This document shows positions 55,077 through 63,781 of a DNA stretch of 64,000 nucleotides, piece by piece. The DNA comes from CBDBCK01 sp965203345 (GTDB lineage: Bacteria; Chloroflexota; Dehalococcoidia; Lucifugimonadales; Lucifugimonadaceae): contig CBDBCK010000028.1 in assembly GCA_965203345.1 (NCBI GenBank), forward strand, positions 186,001 through 250,000, read 5' to 3'. Below the pieces are notes generated by a model. It was not told where the DNA came from and searched no databases. It saw nothing but the letters and a program-made list of their open reading frames with translations. Position 1 is the stretch's first letter. Every line of letters starts with the position of its first letter. A program made the translations under genes and the position numbers.

Positions 55077-55691
55077 TTGCCCCCAAAAGTTCACAAAAGT
55101 TCCTACCTTGACTCTCTTACCAAACGGAGTTTGGATATCTCGGTAGCTATTGTAGTAATATTGATGTTGTTTCCATTCTTGCCCATTATAGCTGTCCTGA
55201 TAAAAGTTACATCGCCGGGATCGGTATTATATGCACGAGAACGTTTGGGTATAAACGGCATTCCATTTAAAATGCTCAAATTCCGAACTATGCGGTCAAC
55301 ATCTGGACAATATAAAATCCAGTTGCGTACCCAGAAAGATGATCCGCGCATAACATGGCTGGGCAAATTTCTCCGCCGAACTTACATAGATGAACTTCCT
55401 CAGTTTTGGAACGTACTGATGGGCGATATGAGTATATCGGGTCCAAGGCCAGAATTTCCAGAACTTGAAGAACGTCTAGAAAAACTAGATAGCAATTTTA
55501 AACAAAGATTAAGTGTTAAGCCCGGCATAACAGGAATGGCTCAACTGATGTACCCTCACGCTCACAATGACCTAGAGGCGCTTGGTAGGCTTAAGTACGA
55601 TATTCAGTATATAACCTCTGCTACCTTCTTGGATGATTTACAGATAATGTTACGCACTGTTAAGAGAGTATTTTTATTGCGGGGCGTCTAG
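55077..55691 (+). CDS. Bacterial sugar transferase (initiating undecaprenyl-phosphate glycosyl-1-phosphate transferase)
   Basis: 204 residues with one N-terminal hydrophobic helix (SVAIVVILMLFPFLPIIAVLIKVTSPG). It then has the catalytic core of the WcaJ/PglC family: KMLKFRTMR near residue 65, DELPQFWNVLMGDMSISGPRPEFP near 110-135 and SVKPGITGMAQL near 150. It transfers a sugar phosphate to the polyprenol carrier, starting a repeat unit. TTG start at 55077 with a weak site. It lies between the epimerase and the exporter. Confidence 0.9.
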   Translation: MPPKVHKSSYLDSLTKRSLDISVAIVVILMLFPFLPIIAVLIKVTSPGSVLYARERLGINGIPFKMLKFRTMRSTSGQYKIQLRTQKDDPRITWLGKFLRRTYIDELPQFWNVLMGDMSISGPRPEFPELEERLEKLDSNFKQRLSVKPGITGMAQLMYPHAHNDLEALGRLKYDIQYITSATFLDDLQIMLRTVKRVFLLRGV

Positions 55692-55703
55692 TATAAACCT
55701 ACT

Positions 55704-57704
55704 ATGATTTCAATAATGAAATTACCATATTTCATACTTTCAAGTATGAAGGCTATTAGAAGGTTCTTGTCTGTACCTTCATCTTCAGAAGATAGATCAC
55801 TATTTGCTAATGTTGCTATTATTTATGAATTTATCACCAACTTGCCTCTGAAATATAAGCTGTTAATGGTATTCACTATATCATTTAATACCGTGTCTTC
55901 TTTTATAACAATAGCGTCTTCATTTATAATTGTAGCTCTTGGATATCGTATTATAGACCCAGATCTGCTGACTTCAAGTTCAACATTTGCAAACAACTCT
56001 ATATTTAACTATGTATACAGTGTTTTTGAGTTCTTAGGTTTCGAAGTTCAGAACAGATGGTTTATACTGGTTGCTGTAGCGTTATTAGCCTTGATATATT
56101 TATTAGAAATTGTCTTTGGATATTTGATAAACTCCGTCTCAAATTCATATGAAAAGGATCTCCGGATCCAATTTTATACTACTATTATACATAGTAACTG
56201 GAATTTCTTTATTAAGAGAGATGCTTATGATCTCATGTTTGCAAATAATAGCCTTTTAGGCAAATATTCTTCTTTGGTCAGTTTCATAATAGGATTTATT
56301 TCTGGATTAATTTCTATTGGACTCTCATTTGGCGCAATTATCTTCTTGTCATGGCAGTTTACACTTTTAATTTTAGTCTTTGTTTTAGTGATCGTTCGAC
56401 TATCATTATTTCTTGCGAAATATATACAGAGTATCAGTAAGGCAGAGTATGATCAGCAAAAAAAATCCATGCAGGATTATAATCAAAGTCTACTTAACTC
56501 TAAAAGTATAAAGAGTAGTGGATATGAAAATATATTTATACGCAGGGCTCAAGTAAATTTACAGAAGCTTTTTAATTTCTTCCTGAAAGCTCAGTTTTAT
56601 AGTTCTCTCGGAGGTTATATAAGACGGACTGCCTCTATGATATCTGTTTTAGGTACTTTGTCTGTTGGTGTTATATATATAGATATTAGCCCAGAGAACC
56701 TCTTGGCAACATTTTTGATCATTTGGCGACTACAACAAAGAGTTATAGGTCTTAACAACAGTTTTTCATCTTTACCCCGTATAGTTGAAGGAGTCGTAAG
56801 ATTTCGAGAGTTTTCCCGACATGCTGAAGAATCTTCTGAAATTCTCACAAATGGTTCTAAGAATATTAAGAATTTCATGTATAGCGTACAGTTTAAAGAT
56901 GTGTGCTACAAATATCCTGGAACTAGCCACAATGTTCTCCTGAACTTGAACCTGGAGATCCCTAAAGGAAAAGCGGTTGCCTTAATCGGGCATTCTGGTT
57001 CAGGAAAAACTACCTCTATCGATATACTTTTAGGGCTTTTGAGACCTTCATCAGGAGTTGTACTCCTAGATGGTCAAGATATGAATGACTTCAATATATA
57101 CTCATGGCGCCGGAAACTTTCTTATATTTCACAAGGCACCACTCTTTTTAGAGACACTGTGCTGAACAATTTTAGGTTGATTAATCCAAACGTCAGCACA
57201 GAATCAACACTTGCAGCTTGCCGTGTAAGTGAAGCGAACTTTATCGAAGATTTACCACAAGGTTTAAAAACCATAGTAGGCGGCAATCAAAATATAGGAC
57301 TATCAGGTGGACAACGACAACGAATAGTCATCGCGAGGGCTCTGATTAATAAACCTGAACTGCTTATAATGGATGAATCAACCAGTGAGATAGACTCACA
57401 TACTGAAGCGAAAATCTACAACAATATCTATAAACTTAAAGGTGACATGACCTTGATCATAGTTGCACACCGACTAACCACTACTATAAATGCTGATATA
57501 GTCTATATATTCGATAATGGACAGATTATAGAATCTGGTAATCCTCGTGAACTACTGAAAAGAGAAAGTGTGTACCGTAGTTATTGGAATGCAGCTCTTC
57601 AGAATGATAGAAAAACTAAGCACGGTGCCCAAAACAATCGTAGTAAAGAGGAACCAGAGAAAATAATAAAAGAATTAACGAAGATAACATCAGAAAGGAA
57701 GTAA
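55704..57704 (+). CDS. ABC exporter, MsbA-like (fused membrane and ATPase domains)
   Basis: 666 residues. Membrane half with six helices (~45-335), then ATPase half with Walker A IGHSGSGKTTSID near residue 428, signature GLSGGQRQRIVIARAL near 532, Walker B LLIMDESTSEID and the switch His in VAHRLTT. The layout is that of lipid/oligosaccharide flippases such as MsbA, PglK or Wzm-like proteins. Its sequence is much more AT-rich than the neighbours, suggesting transfer. The C-terminal tail (~640-666) is Lys/Glu-rich. The next gene begins one base after its stop. Confidence 0.92.
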   Translation: MISIMKLPYFILSSMKAIRRFLSVPSSSEDRSLFANVAIIYEFITNLPLKYKLLMVFTISFNTVSSFITIASSFIIVALGYRIIDPDLLTSSSTFANNSIFNYVYSVFEFLGFEVQNRWFILVAVALLALIYLLEIVFGYLINSVSNSYEKDLRIQFYTTIIHSNWNFFIKRDAYDLMFANNSLLGKYSSLVSFIIGFISGLISIGLSFGAIIFLSWQFTLLILVFVLVIVRLSLFLAKYIQSISKAEYDQQKKSMQDYNQSLLNSKSIKSSGYENIFIRRAQVNLQKLFNFFLKAQFYSSLGGYIRRTASMISVLGTLSVGVIYIDISPENLLATFLIIWRLQQRVIGLNNSFSSLPRIVEGVVRFREFSRHAEESSEILTNGSKNIKNFMYSVQFKDVCYKYPGTSHNVLLNLNLEIPKGKAVALIGHSGSGKTTSIDILLGLLRPSSGVVLLDGQDMNDFNIYSWRRKLSYISQGTTLFRDTVLNNFRLINPNVSTESTLAACRVSEANFIEDLPQGLKTIVGGNQNIGLSGGQRQRIVIARALINKPELLIMDESTSEIDSHTEAKIYNNIYKLKGDMTLIIVAHRLTTTINADIVYIFDNGQIIESGNPRELLKRESVYRSYWNAALQNDRKTKHGAQNNRSKEEPEKIIKELTKITSERK

Positions 57705-57705
57705 A

Positions 57706-59436
57706 ATGTCCCTTACTGAACTTATTGAGCCTCATGGAAATCAACTAATAAACCTTTTCTCTTCCTGCAGTACTATTGAAGAACTGAGACAAGAGTCTAT
57801 GGAGTTGCTCGTATGGAATCTCACAGATACACAACTGTGCGATTTAGAGATGCTGATGAACGGCTCTTTCTCTCCGCTCAAAGGTTTTATGACTGAAACG
57901 CAGTACAACTCTGTTTGCTCTTCAATGCGCTTACCTGACGGCACCTTGTGGTCTATTCCTATAACTCTGGATATCTCCAGGGATTTCAGTGAGAAGCTGT
58001 CATTAGGTCACCGCTTAACTCTTCTTCATCCGGAAGGGATGCCGCTTGCTATTCTCGACGTGAAAGATATATGGGAGCCCGACCCTAAAATCGAAGCCAT
58101 GTCAGTATTCGGAACAGATAATCAGGAACATCCTGCGGTGTTCCGTCTGTTTAATAAGACCAATCCCATAAGGATCGGCGGGACTGTACAGGGTATAGAA
58201 CCTCCGCCTAACTACTCGTTTACGGAACTGAGGCACACTCCTAAAGAACTCCGAGAACTATTTAAGGAGAATGGATTTTCGAGGATCGTAGCATTTCAGA
58301 CGCGTAATCCTATGCACAGAGCTCATGTTGAATTGACGAAACGTGCCATGAGACAAACGGGTGCCCATCTACTAATCAATCCAGTTGTAGGTGTAACAAA
58401 GCCCGGAGATATTGATGCGTTTGTAAGAGTCCGATGCTACAAATCTATTCTCAAGTACTACGAACGGTCCGCTGTATCATTGAGCCTTTTGCCACTGGCT
58501 ATGCGAATGGCAGGTCCAAGAGAAGCGTTATGGCACGCCATTATCAGAAAGAACTTTGGCTGTTCCCATTTTATAGTAGGAAGAGATCATGCTGGACCTG
58601 GTAAAGATAGCACCGGCAAACCCTACTACGGGCCATATGAAGCGCAAAACCTACTCGCAAAGTACGCCGGAGAATTGGGAATATCTACGGTCCTATTTGA
58701 AGAAATGGTTTATCTTGAAGACAAAAAACTTTACGTTGAACGTTCTGAAGCTCCTAAGGGTGCTCAACTAGCCTCATTATCAGGTACCGAACTGCGTCGC
58801 CGTATTGCAGAAGAGATAGAAATTCCTGAATGGTTTTCATACCCAGAAGTTATAGCTGAACTGCGGAAATCACGTACGCCGCGTTCTCGTCAGGGGTTTG
58901 TTGTATTTTTTACTGGGCTGCCGTCTTCGGGCAAATCCACAATTGCTAGAGCTTTTGTAGAGAAATTGCTTGAGACCACGGAGCGCGCTGCTACGGTGCT
59001 AGACGGGGATTTGGTTAGGAAGAATCTATCTAGTGAGCTCACTTTTTCAAAGGAACATCGCGATCTGAATATATTACGAATAGGCTTTGTAGCCTCGGAA
59101 ATAACTCGCCATGGTGGTGTTGCGGTTTGCGCTCCTATAGCCCCGTATGCGGCGATCCGTCGCAAAGTTCGGGAAATGGTAGGAGCACATGGAGGTTTCA
59201 TAGAAATACATGTAGACACCCCTTTGGAGGAGTGTGAGCGACGCGACCGGAAGGGACTTTACGCGAAGGCACGCTCTGGTCTGTTGAAAGACTTCACCGG
59301 TGTGGACGATCCATATGAAAACCCCGAAAAACCGGAACTGCGTATACAAACTATGAACACAAATCCGTCTGAGGCCGCTTTGATCATATTGGAATATTTA
59401 AAATCGGCAGGATATATATCACTCAACGAATTGTAA
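57706..59436 (+). CDS. Bifunctional sulfate adenylyltransferase / adenylylsulfate kinase
   Basis: 576 residues. The first ~390 are ATP sulfurylase: QTRNPMHRAHVELT near residue 199 (the H-x-G-H-like nucleotide site), GRDHAGPG near 290, then a linker. The APS kinase follows with P-loop GLPSSGKSTIARAF near 403, DGDLVRKNLS, and a DFTGVDDPYENP segment. The fusion converts sulfate to APS and then PAPS. In this cluster PAPS is the likely sulfate donor for the neighbouring sulfotransferases rather than for assimilation, because no PAPS reductase or sulfite reductase is nearby. It starts one base after the exporter stop, so is in the same operon. Confidence 0.93.
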   Translation: MSLTELIEPHGNQLINLFSSCSTIEELRQESMELLVWNLTDTQLCDLEMLMNGSFSPLKGFMTETQYNSVCSSMRLPDGTLWSIPITLDISRDFSEKLSLGHRLTLLHPEGMPLAILDVKDIWEPDPKIEAMSVFGTDNQEHPAVFRLFNKTNPIRIGGTVQGIEPPPNYSFTELRHTPKELRELFKENGFSRIVAFQTRNPMHRAHVELTKRAMRQTGAHLLINPVVGVTKPGDIDAFVRVRCYKSILKYYERSAVSLSLLPLAMRMAGPREALWHAIIRKNFGCSHFIVGRDHAGPGKDSTGKPYYGPYEAQNLLAKYAGELGISTVLFEEMVYLEDKKLYVERSEAPKGAQLASLSGTELRRRIAEEIEIPEWFSYPEVIAELRKSRTPRSRQGFVVFFTGLPSSGKSTIARAFVEKLLETTERAATVLDGDLVRKNLSSELTFSKEHRDLNILRIGFVASEITRHGGVAVCAPIAPYAAIRRKVREMVGAHGGFIEIHVDTPLEECERRDRKGLYAKARSGLLKDFTGVDDPYENPEKPELRIQTMNTNPSEAALIILEYLKSAGYISLNEL

Positions 59437-59505
59437 GCGATACATGATAGAGGCATCATCCTACAAAGTATTATACAAAATAACCTTAAAATTCGAATGC
59501 TTTTC

Positions 59506-59591
59506 TGGTGCCGAAGGTGGGAATCGAACCCACACGGAGTTTCCTCCAACGGTTTTTGAGACCGCCGCGTCTACCGTTCCGCCACTTCGGC
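59506..59591 (-). tRNA. tRNA-Leu (anticodon CAA)
   Basis: 86 bases including an encoded CCA. Acceptor GCCGAAG / CTTCGGC, anticodon stem GCGGT / ACCGT with loop CTCAAAA (anticodon CAA), and a long class II variable arm between TTGGAGG and CTCCGT, as expected for leucine. T arm: GTGGG-TTCGATT-CCCAC. Confidence 0.95.
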
Positions 59592-59749
59592 CCAAACCTA
59601 TAGAGTGCTTACCGTCACTTACATTGAATATCCATAATTGTACCTACTGACGAGTCAAGGATAAACAATCAAACAGATAAATACTTGTAGATATGCAGAG
59701 TAGTCAGTGTGCCTCTATATTGAAAGCTGTCTACTGTACCCCACAATTA

Positions 59750-60473
59750 TCAGTATTCGTATCCGAAGAACTCATTGAGCTCCTTGAACAGTTCTCCTAC
59801 GCGTTCTGCCTGTATATCAGAATATACTTCCCTGTAGTGTCTTCGTTCTCTTCTCTGATAAGAATTGTAAGCTAACCTCTCGCCTTTGTACTCAAAATTT
59901 CCTTTCCAGGGTATATCTAGATGTTTGCATACTTCTCCGAAGTCATCCTGTATATTCTCATAACGTATTACCTTGTTCAACGGACAGTGAAGCTGGCTGT
60001 TAACACTCTCTAAGTAGTATCGACTGTGCTCTGTCAAGCCATCTCTGGAATTTTGCTTATCATATTCCTGACGGGATATCTGTTTTCTCATAGAATACTG
60101 CACCAGTAGCGATGATGCTCCAAACTTGTTGAAAAACGGCTCAATCAACACTCCTCTAAAGCGAGGGGTTCTGATGCGGTACCATACCCAAGACAGTAAC
60201 CAGTCCCATGGATTCCGTATGATAGTGAACTTGTAATAATCTTCCCATATAGAGCTATCAGGGAAAGATTTGTCTAAAAAGCTTTTTACATCGGGAATGG
60301 TCAAATGACGGCCTATGTTTGTGACCGCATTAGGCCATGGAGAATGAGTCATACTTACTATATCGCCTTTGTCAAAGTTGAGGAAAAGGGACAAATACTT
60401 CTCTGCTGAAGTACCGGCTACCTTAAGTAGGTTTTAGGAAAATGAGCTTTTTTGAGTGAGATATTATAGTCAT
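59750..60473 (-). pseudogene. Sulfotransferase, copy 1 (frameshifted near its start)
   Basis: Close relative of the intact copy at 61611-62327. From the ATG at 60473 the first 16 residues (MTIISHSKKLIFLK...) lead to an early stop. The intact copy continues there with the PAPS-binding APKTASNS loop. One extra base near 60425-60435 explains the shift: in the other frame the sequence resumes as KVAGTSAEKYLSLFLNFD and runs to the TGA at 59750. The 3'-phosphate motif IRNPWD (FTIIRNPWDWLL) and the terminal FKELNEFFGYEY are intact. Without frame correction the protein lacks the sulfate-binding loop and cannot work. Confidence 0.85.
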
Positions 60474-60492
60474 TCTATTGTTTTTTTATCTA

Positions 60493-61482
60493 CTATTTGG
60501 ACATGCTCACTTCTGTGCAGAGCAAGTAAGGTGACAATAGTGAACCGAAGACCAGTTCTCTTTCAGCCGATATTGCTTTAACATTTTGTATGATCTGGTA
60601 TATATTTCCTGATACTATAACGTTCTTGACCCGACCGACTATTTCCCCGGACTCAACAAGATAACCCAACGAGACGTTTGCGCGAAATTCTCCCCCCAGA
60701 ACATTGCTCTGTCCTGCTCCTAGAAGCTCTTCCACGATCAAAATCTGTTCCGATGTGTTCATTATGTCTTCCAGTGTCGTCTTACCAGGTGATATTTCTA
60801 CGACACTAGATTGAGGATTCGGGATGGTTCCCAGCGACCGTCTGGCTGCTCCGTTAGGCTTCAGTCCGGTTTCCGCCGCGCTGGGCAGATCTAACAAGGG
60901 AGAAACGGCTACTCCTTTATCTATCAGCTTAACGATTCTGCATGGTGTGCCTTCGTCGTCAAATGGACGTGTTTGTGAGTTCATGGGCATAAGAGGGTTA
61001 TCAAGAACCGTTATGGCAGGTGCCGCTCTATTTGTGTGCCGAACCGATCTGAAAAGGGAGACGCGCCTTTGGCTACATCTCGCCCGTTGAAGCCCGCAGG
61101 TAACGGTTCTAAAAGCGCAGCTCCCACTCCCCTTGGGGTGAACAGCACCAGGCAACCTGCAGAAGGTGCTGGAGCTAATCTCTGCGATCTCTCTATCGTA
61201 GTATCTACGGGTCTAAACACTTTGCTCTCCAGCTCTTCATTTCCAAATAGTTCACTTGAAGCACGGCCAGACCAGACATGCAGCATGTCGGAGTCTTTTA
61301 TGATTTGGGCAGATAAAATTACAGAATAACCGGAGCTTTCACAGTGCCGCAGGCGACGCGAGCATCGCACGAGCATCTGGCCATTTTTCGAGTAGATTCT
61401 CGATAAGACCATTTGCCGCTTCCACCATATGCTTTGTAGAGATCGACTCCAGCTTTTTGTCAAATGTCTCCGTGTTCATCAT
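60493..61482 (-). pseudogene. TldE/PmbA-like protein, copy 1 (internal deletions and frameshift)
   Basis: Degraded twin of the gene at 62347-63666. The ATGATG at 61482 leads into MMN, then directly into TETFDKKLESISTKHM, so about 100 residues of the N-terminal domain are deleted. A second loss removes the equivalents of EQLNIMNSQGLNRY and gives an early stop. Near 61025-61035 two extra bases (CTCTAT against CTAT) shift the frame again. The C-terminal PmbA hallmark (VLGGEFRANVSLGYLVESG) survives. Non-functional. Confidence 0.88.
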
Positions 61483-61610
61483 TGTATGGTAGTAATTTCT
61501 GTAGGATCTAAAATATCTTCTCTTATCACTCTCGCGTGTTTGTACACGCGAGTTACTATCTAGATATTAAGCATTTACGTATGTGCACATGTGTATTACC
61601 TTGCCGAATA

Positions 61611-62327
61611 TTAGTATTCGTATCCGAAGAACTCATTGATTTCCTTGAACAGTTCTCCTACGCGTTCTGCCTGTCTATCAGAATACACTTCCCTATAGTG
61701 TCTTCGATCTCTTCTCTGATGAGAATTTTCAACTAAATGATCGCCTTTGTACTCAAAATTTCCTTTCCAGGGTATATCTAGATGTTTGCATACTTCTCCG
61801 AAGTCATCCTGTATATTCTCATAACATATTACCTTGTTCAACGGACAATGAAGCTGGCCGTTAACACTCTCTAGGTAGTATTGACTGTACTTTGTCAAAC
61901 CATCTCTGGATTTTTGCTTACAATATTCCTGCTCGGATAGATATTTTCTAATATAATACTCCACCAATAGCGATGATGCTCCAAACTTGTTGAATAATTT
62001 CTCAATATGCATCATAGGGCTACGGGATCGAGAGTTGAACCATGCCAAAGACAGTAACATGTCCCACGGATTCCTTATAGTAGTGAACTTGTAATAATCT
62101 TCCCATATAGATTTATCAAGAAAATATTCGTCTAAAAAGCTTTTTACCCTAGGAATGGTTAAATGAAAACGAAGTATATTTCCATTATTACTATCTACTA
62201 TATCGCCACCTACTATATCACCTTTGTCAAAGTTGAGGAAAAAAGATAAATATTTCTCTATTGAATTACTGGCTGTCTTAGGAGCCTTTAGGAAAATGAA
62301 CTTTTTTGAATGGGATATTACAGTCAT
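61611..62327 (-). CDS. Sulfotransferase family protein, copy 2 (intact)
   Basis: 238 residues, full length for a small PAPS-dependent sulfotransferase. The 5'-phosphosulfate loop is KFIFLKAPKTASNSIEKYL (residues ~9-27), and the 3'-phosphate motif is TTIRNPWDMLLSLAWF near residue 97. A mid-domain KVICYENIQDDFGEVCKHLDI and a C-terminal RRHYREVYSDRQAERVGELF follow, as in Sulfotransfer_2-type enzymes. Acceptor unknown (glycan or peptide). PAPS would come from the Sat-CysC fusion 2 kb away. It follows the TldE-like gene on the same strand by ~20 bases, so the two are coupled. Confidence 0.85.
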   Translation of the reverse strand: MTVISHSKKFIFLKAPKTASNSIEKYLSFFLNFDKGDIVGGDIVDSNNGNILRFHLTIPRVKSFLDEYFLDKSIWEDYYKFTTIRNPWDMLLSLAWFNSRSRSPMMHIEKLFNKFGASSLLVEYYIRKYLSEQEYCKQKSRDGLTKYSQYYLESVNGQLHCPLNKVICYENIQDDFGEVCKHLDIPWKGNFEYKGDHLVENSHQRRDRRHYREVYSDRQAERVGELFKEINEFFGYEY

Positions 62328-62346
62328 TCTATTGTTTTTTTATCTA

Positions 62347-63666
62347 CTAGTTGGATATGCTCACTTCTGTGCAGAGCAAGTAAGGTGACAATAGTGAACC
62401 GAAGACCAGTTCTCTTTCAGCCGATATTGCTTTTATATTTTGTATGGTCCGGTATACATTTCCTGCTATCATAACGTTCTTGACCCGACCGACTATTTCC
62501 CCGGACTCAACAAGATAACCCAACGAGACGTTTGCGCGAAATTCTCCCCCCAGAACATTGCTCTGTCCCGCTCCTAGAAGCTCTTCCACGATCAAAATCT
62601 GTTCCGATGTGTTCATTATGTCTTCCAGTGTCGTCTTACCTGGTGATATTTCTACGGCACTAGATTGAGGATTCGGGATGGTTCCCAGCGACCGTCTGGC
62701 TGCTCCGTTAGGCTTCAGTCCGATTTCCGCCGCGCTGGTCAGATCTAACAAGGGTGAAACGGCTATTCCTTTATCTATCAGCTTAACGATTCTGCATGGT
62801 GTGCCTTCGTCGTCAAATGGACGTGTTTGTGAGTTCATGGGCATAAGAGGGTTATCAAGAACCGTTATGGCAGGTGCCGCTATTTGTGTGCCGAACCGAT
62901 CTGAAAGGGGAGACGCGCCTTTGGCTACATCTCGCCCGTTGAAGCCCGCAAGTAACGGTTCTAAAAGCGCAGCTCCTACTCCCCTTGGGGTGAACAGCAC
63001 CAGGCAACCTGCAGAAGGTGCTGGAGCTAATCTCTGCGATCTTTCTATCGCAGTATCTACGGGTCTAAACACTTTGCTCTCCAGCTCTTCATCTCCAAAT
63101 AGTTCACTTGAAGCATGACCAGACCAGACGTGCAGCATGTCGGAGTCTTTTATGATTTGGGCAGATAAAATCACAGAATAACCGGAGCTTTCACAGTATC
63201 GATTCAGTCCTTGGGAGTTCATTATGTTTAACTGTTCTGCTCCGCAGGCGACGCGAGCATCGCACAGGGCATCTGGCCATTTTTCGAGTAGATTCTCGAT
63301 AAGACCATTTGCCGTTTCCATCATATGCTTTGTAGAGATCGACTCCAGCTTTTTGTCAAATGTCTCCGTATGTGAAGTTGGTTCTTCACCGGATGGAAAC
63401 TGAAAAATAGCCTCAGGACCGAAATTTGCTAGAGTTTTTGCTCTCTTCACGAGCTCTGTACTCCTATGGCTGTATGTGGTTGAAGCGTGCCCCATCTTGC
63501 CATTAGACACCACCCTGAGTGCCAGGCCGGAAGAGCTTCTTCTAGAAACTTCCTTCAGGGTGTTCGCTTCAAATGCGACGACTCGGTTTTCGGTTTTCTC
63601 TTTGTATGTCTCAGCAGCTTCGCATATGGTGGAAGCTTTTTCTAGTGTACCTTCGTTGTTCATCAT
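62347..63666 (-). CDS. TldE/PmbA-like protein, copy 2 (intact)
   Basis: 439 residues, full length for TldE/PmbA. N-terminal domain with SRRSSSGLALRVVSNGKMGHASTTYS, a middle RPVDTAIERSQRLAPAPSAGCLVLFTPRGVGAALLEPL and the C-terminal beta domain with VLGGEFRANVSLGYLVESGEIVGRVKNV. There is no H-E-x-x-x-H zinc motif, so it is of the TldE (non-catalytic partner) kind rather than TldD. TldD/E digest unfolded or modified peptides, e.g. in microcin B17 or CcdA processing. No TldD is seen in the window. The sulfotransferase follows directly. Confidence 0.88.
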   Translation of the reverse strand: MMNNEGTLEKASTICEAAETYKEKTENRVVAFEANTLKEVSRRSSSGLALRVVSNGKMGHASTTYSHRSTELVKRAKTLANFGPEAIFQFPSGEEPTSHTETFDKKLESISTKHMMETANGLIENLLEKWPDALCDARVACGAEQLNIMNSQGLNRYCESSGYSVILSAQIIKDSDMLHVWSGHASSELFGDEELESKVFRPVDTAIERSQRLAPAPSAGCLVLFTPRGVGAALLEPLLAGFNGRDVAKGASPLSDRFGTQIAAPAITVLDNPLMPMNSQTRPFDDEGTPCRIVKLIDKGIAVSPLLDLTSAAEIGLKPNGAARRSLGTIPNPQSSAVEISPGKTTLEDIMNTSEQILIVEELLGAGQSNVLGGEFRANVSLGYLVESGEIVGRVKNVMIAGNVYRTIQNIKAISAERELVFGSLLSPYLLCTEVSISN

Positions 63667-63781
63667 TGGATGGCAGTAATTTTTGTATGATCTAAAATAT
63701 CTTCTCTTATCACTCTCGCGTGTTCGTATCTAGATATTAAGCATTTACGTATTGTGTACACGTGTATTACCTTGCCGAATA

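Noticed and set aside
61531..61552. Perfect 9-bp hairpin as terminator of the copy 2 module
   Set aside because: No U-run on either side and absent from the equivalent spacer at ~63715, so not a conserved terminator.
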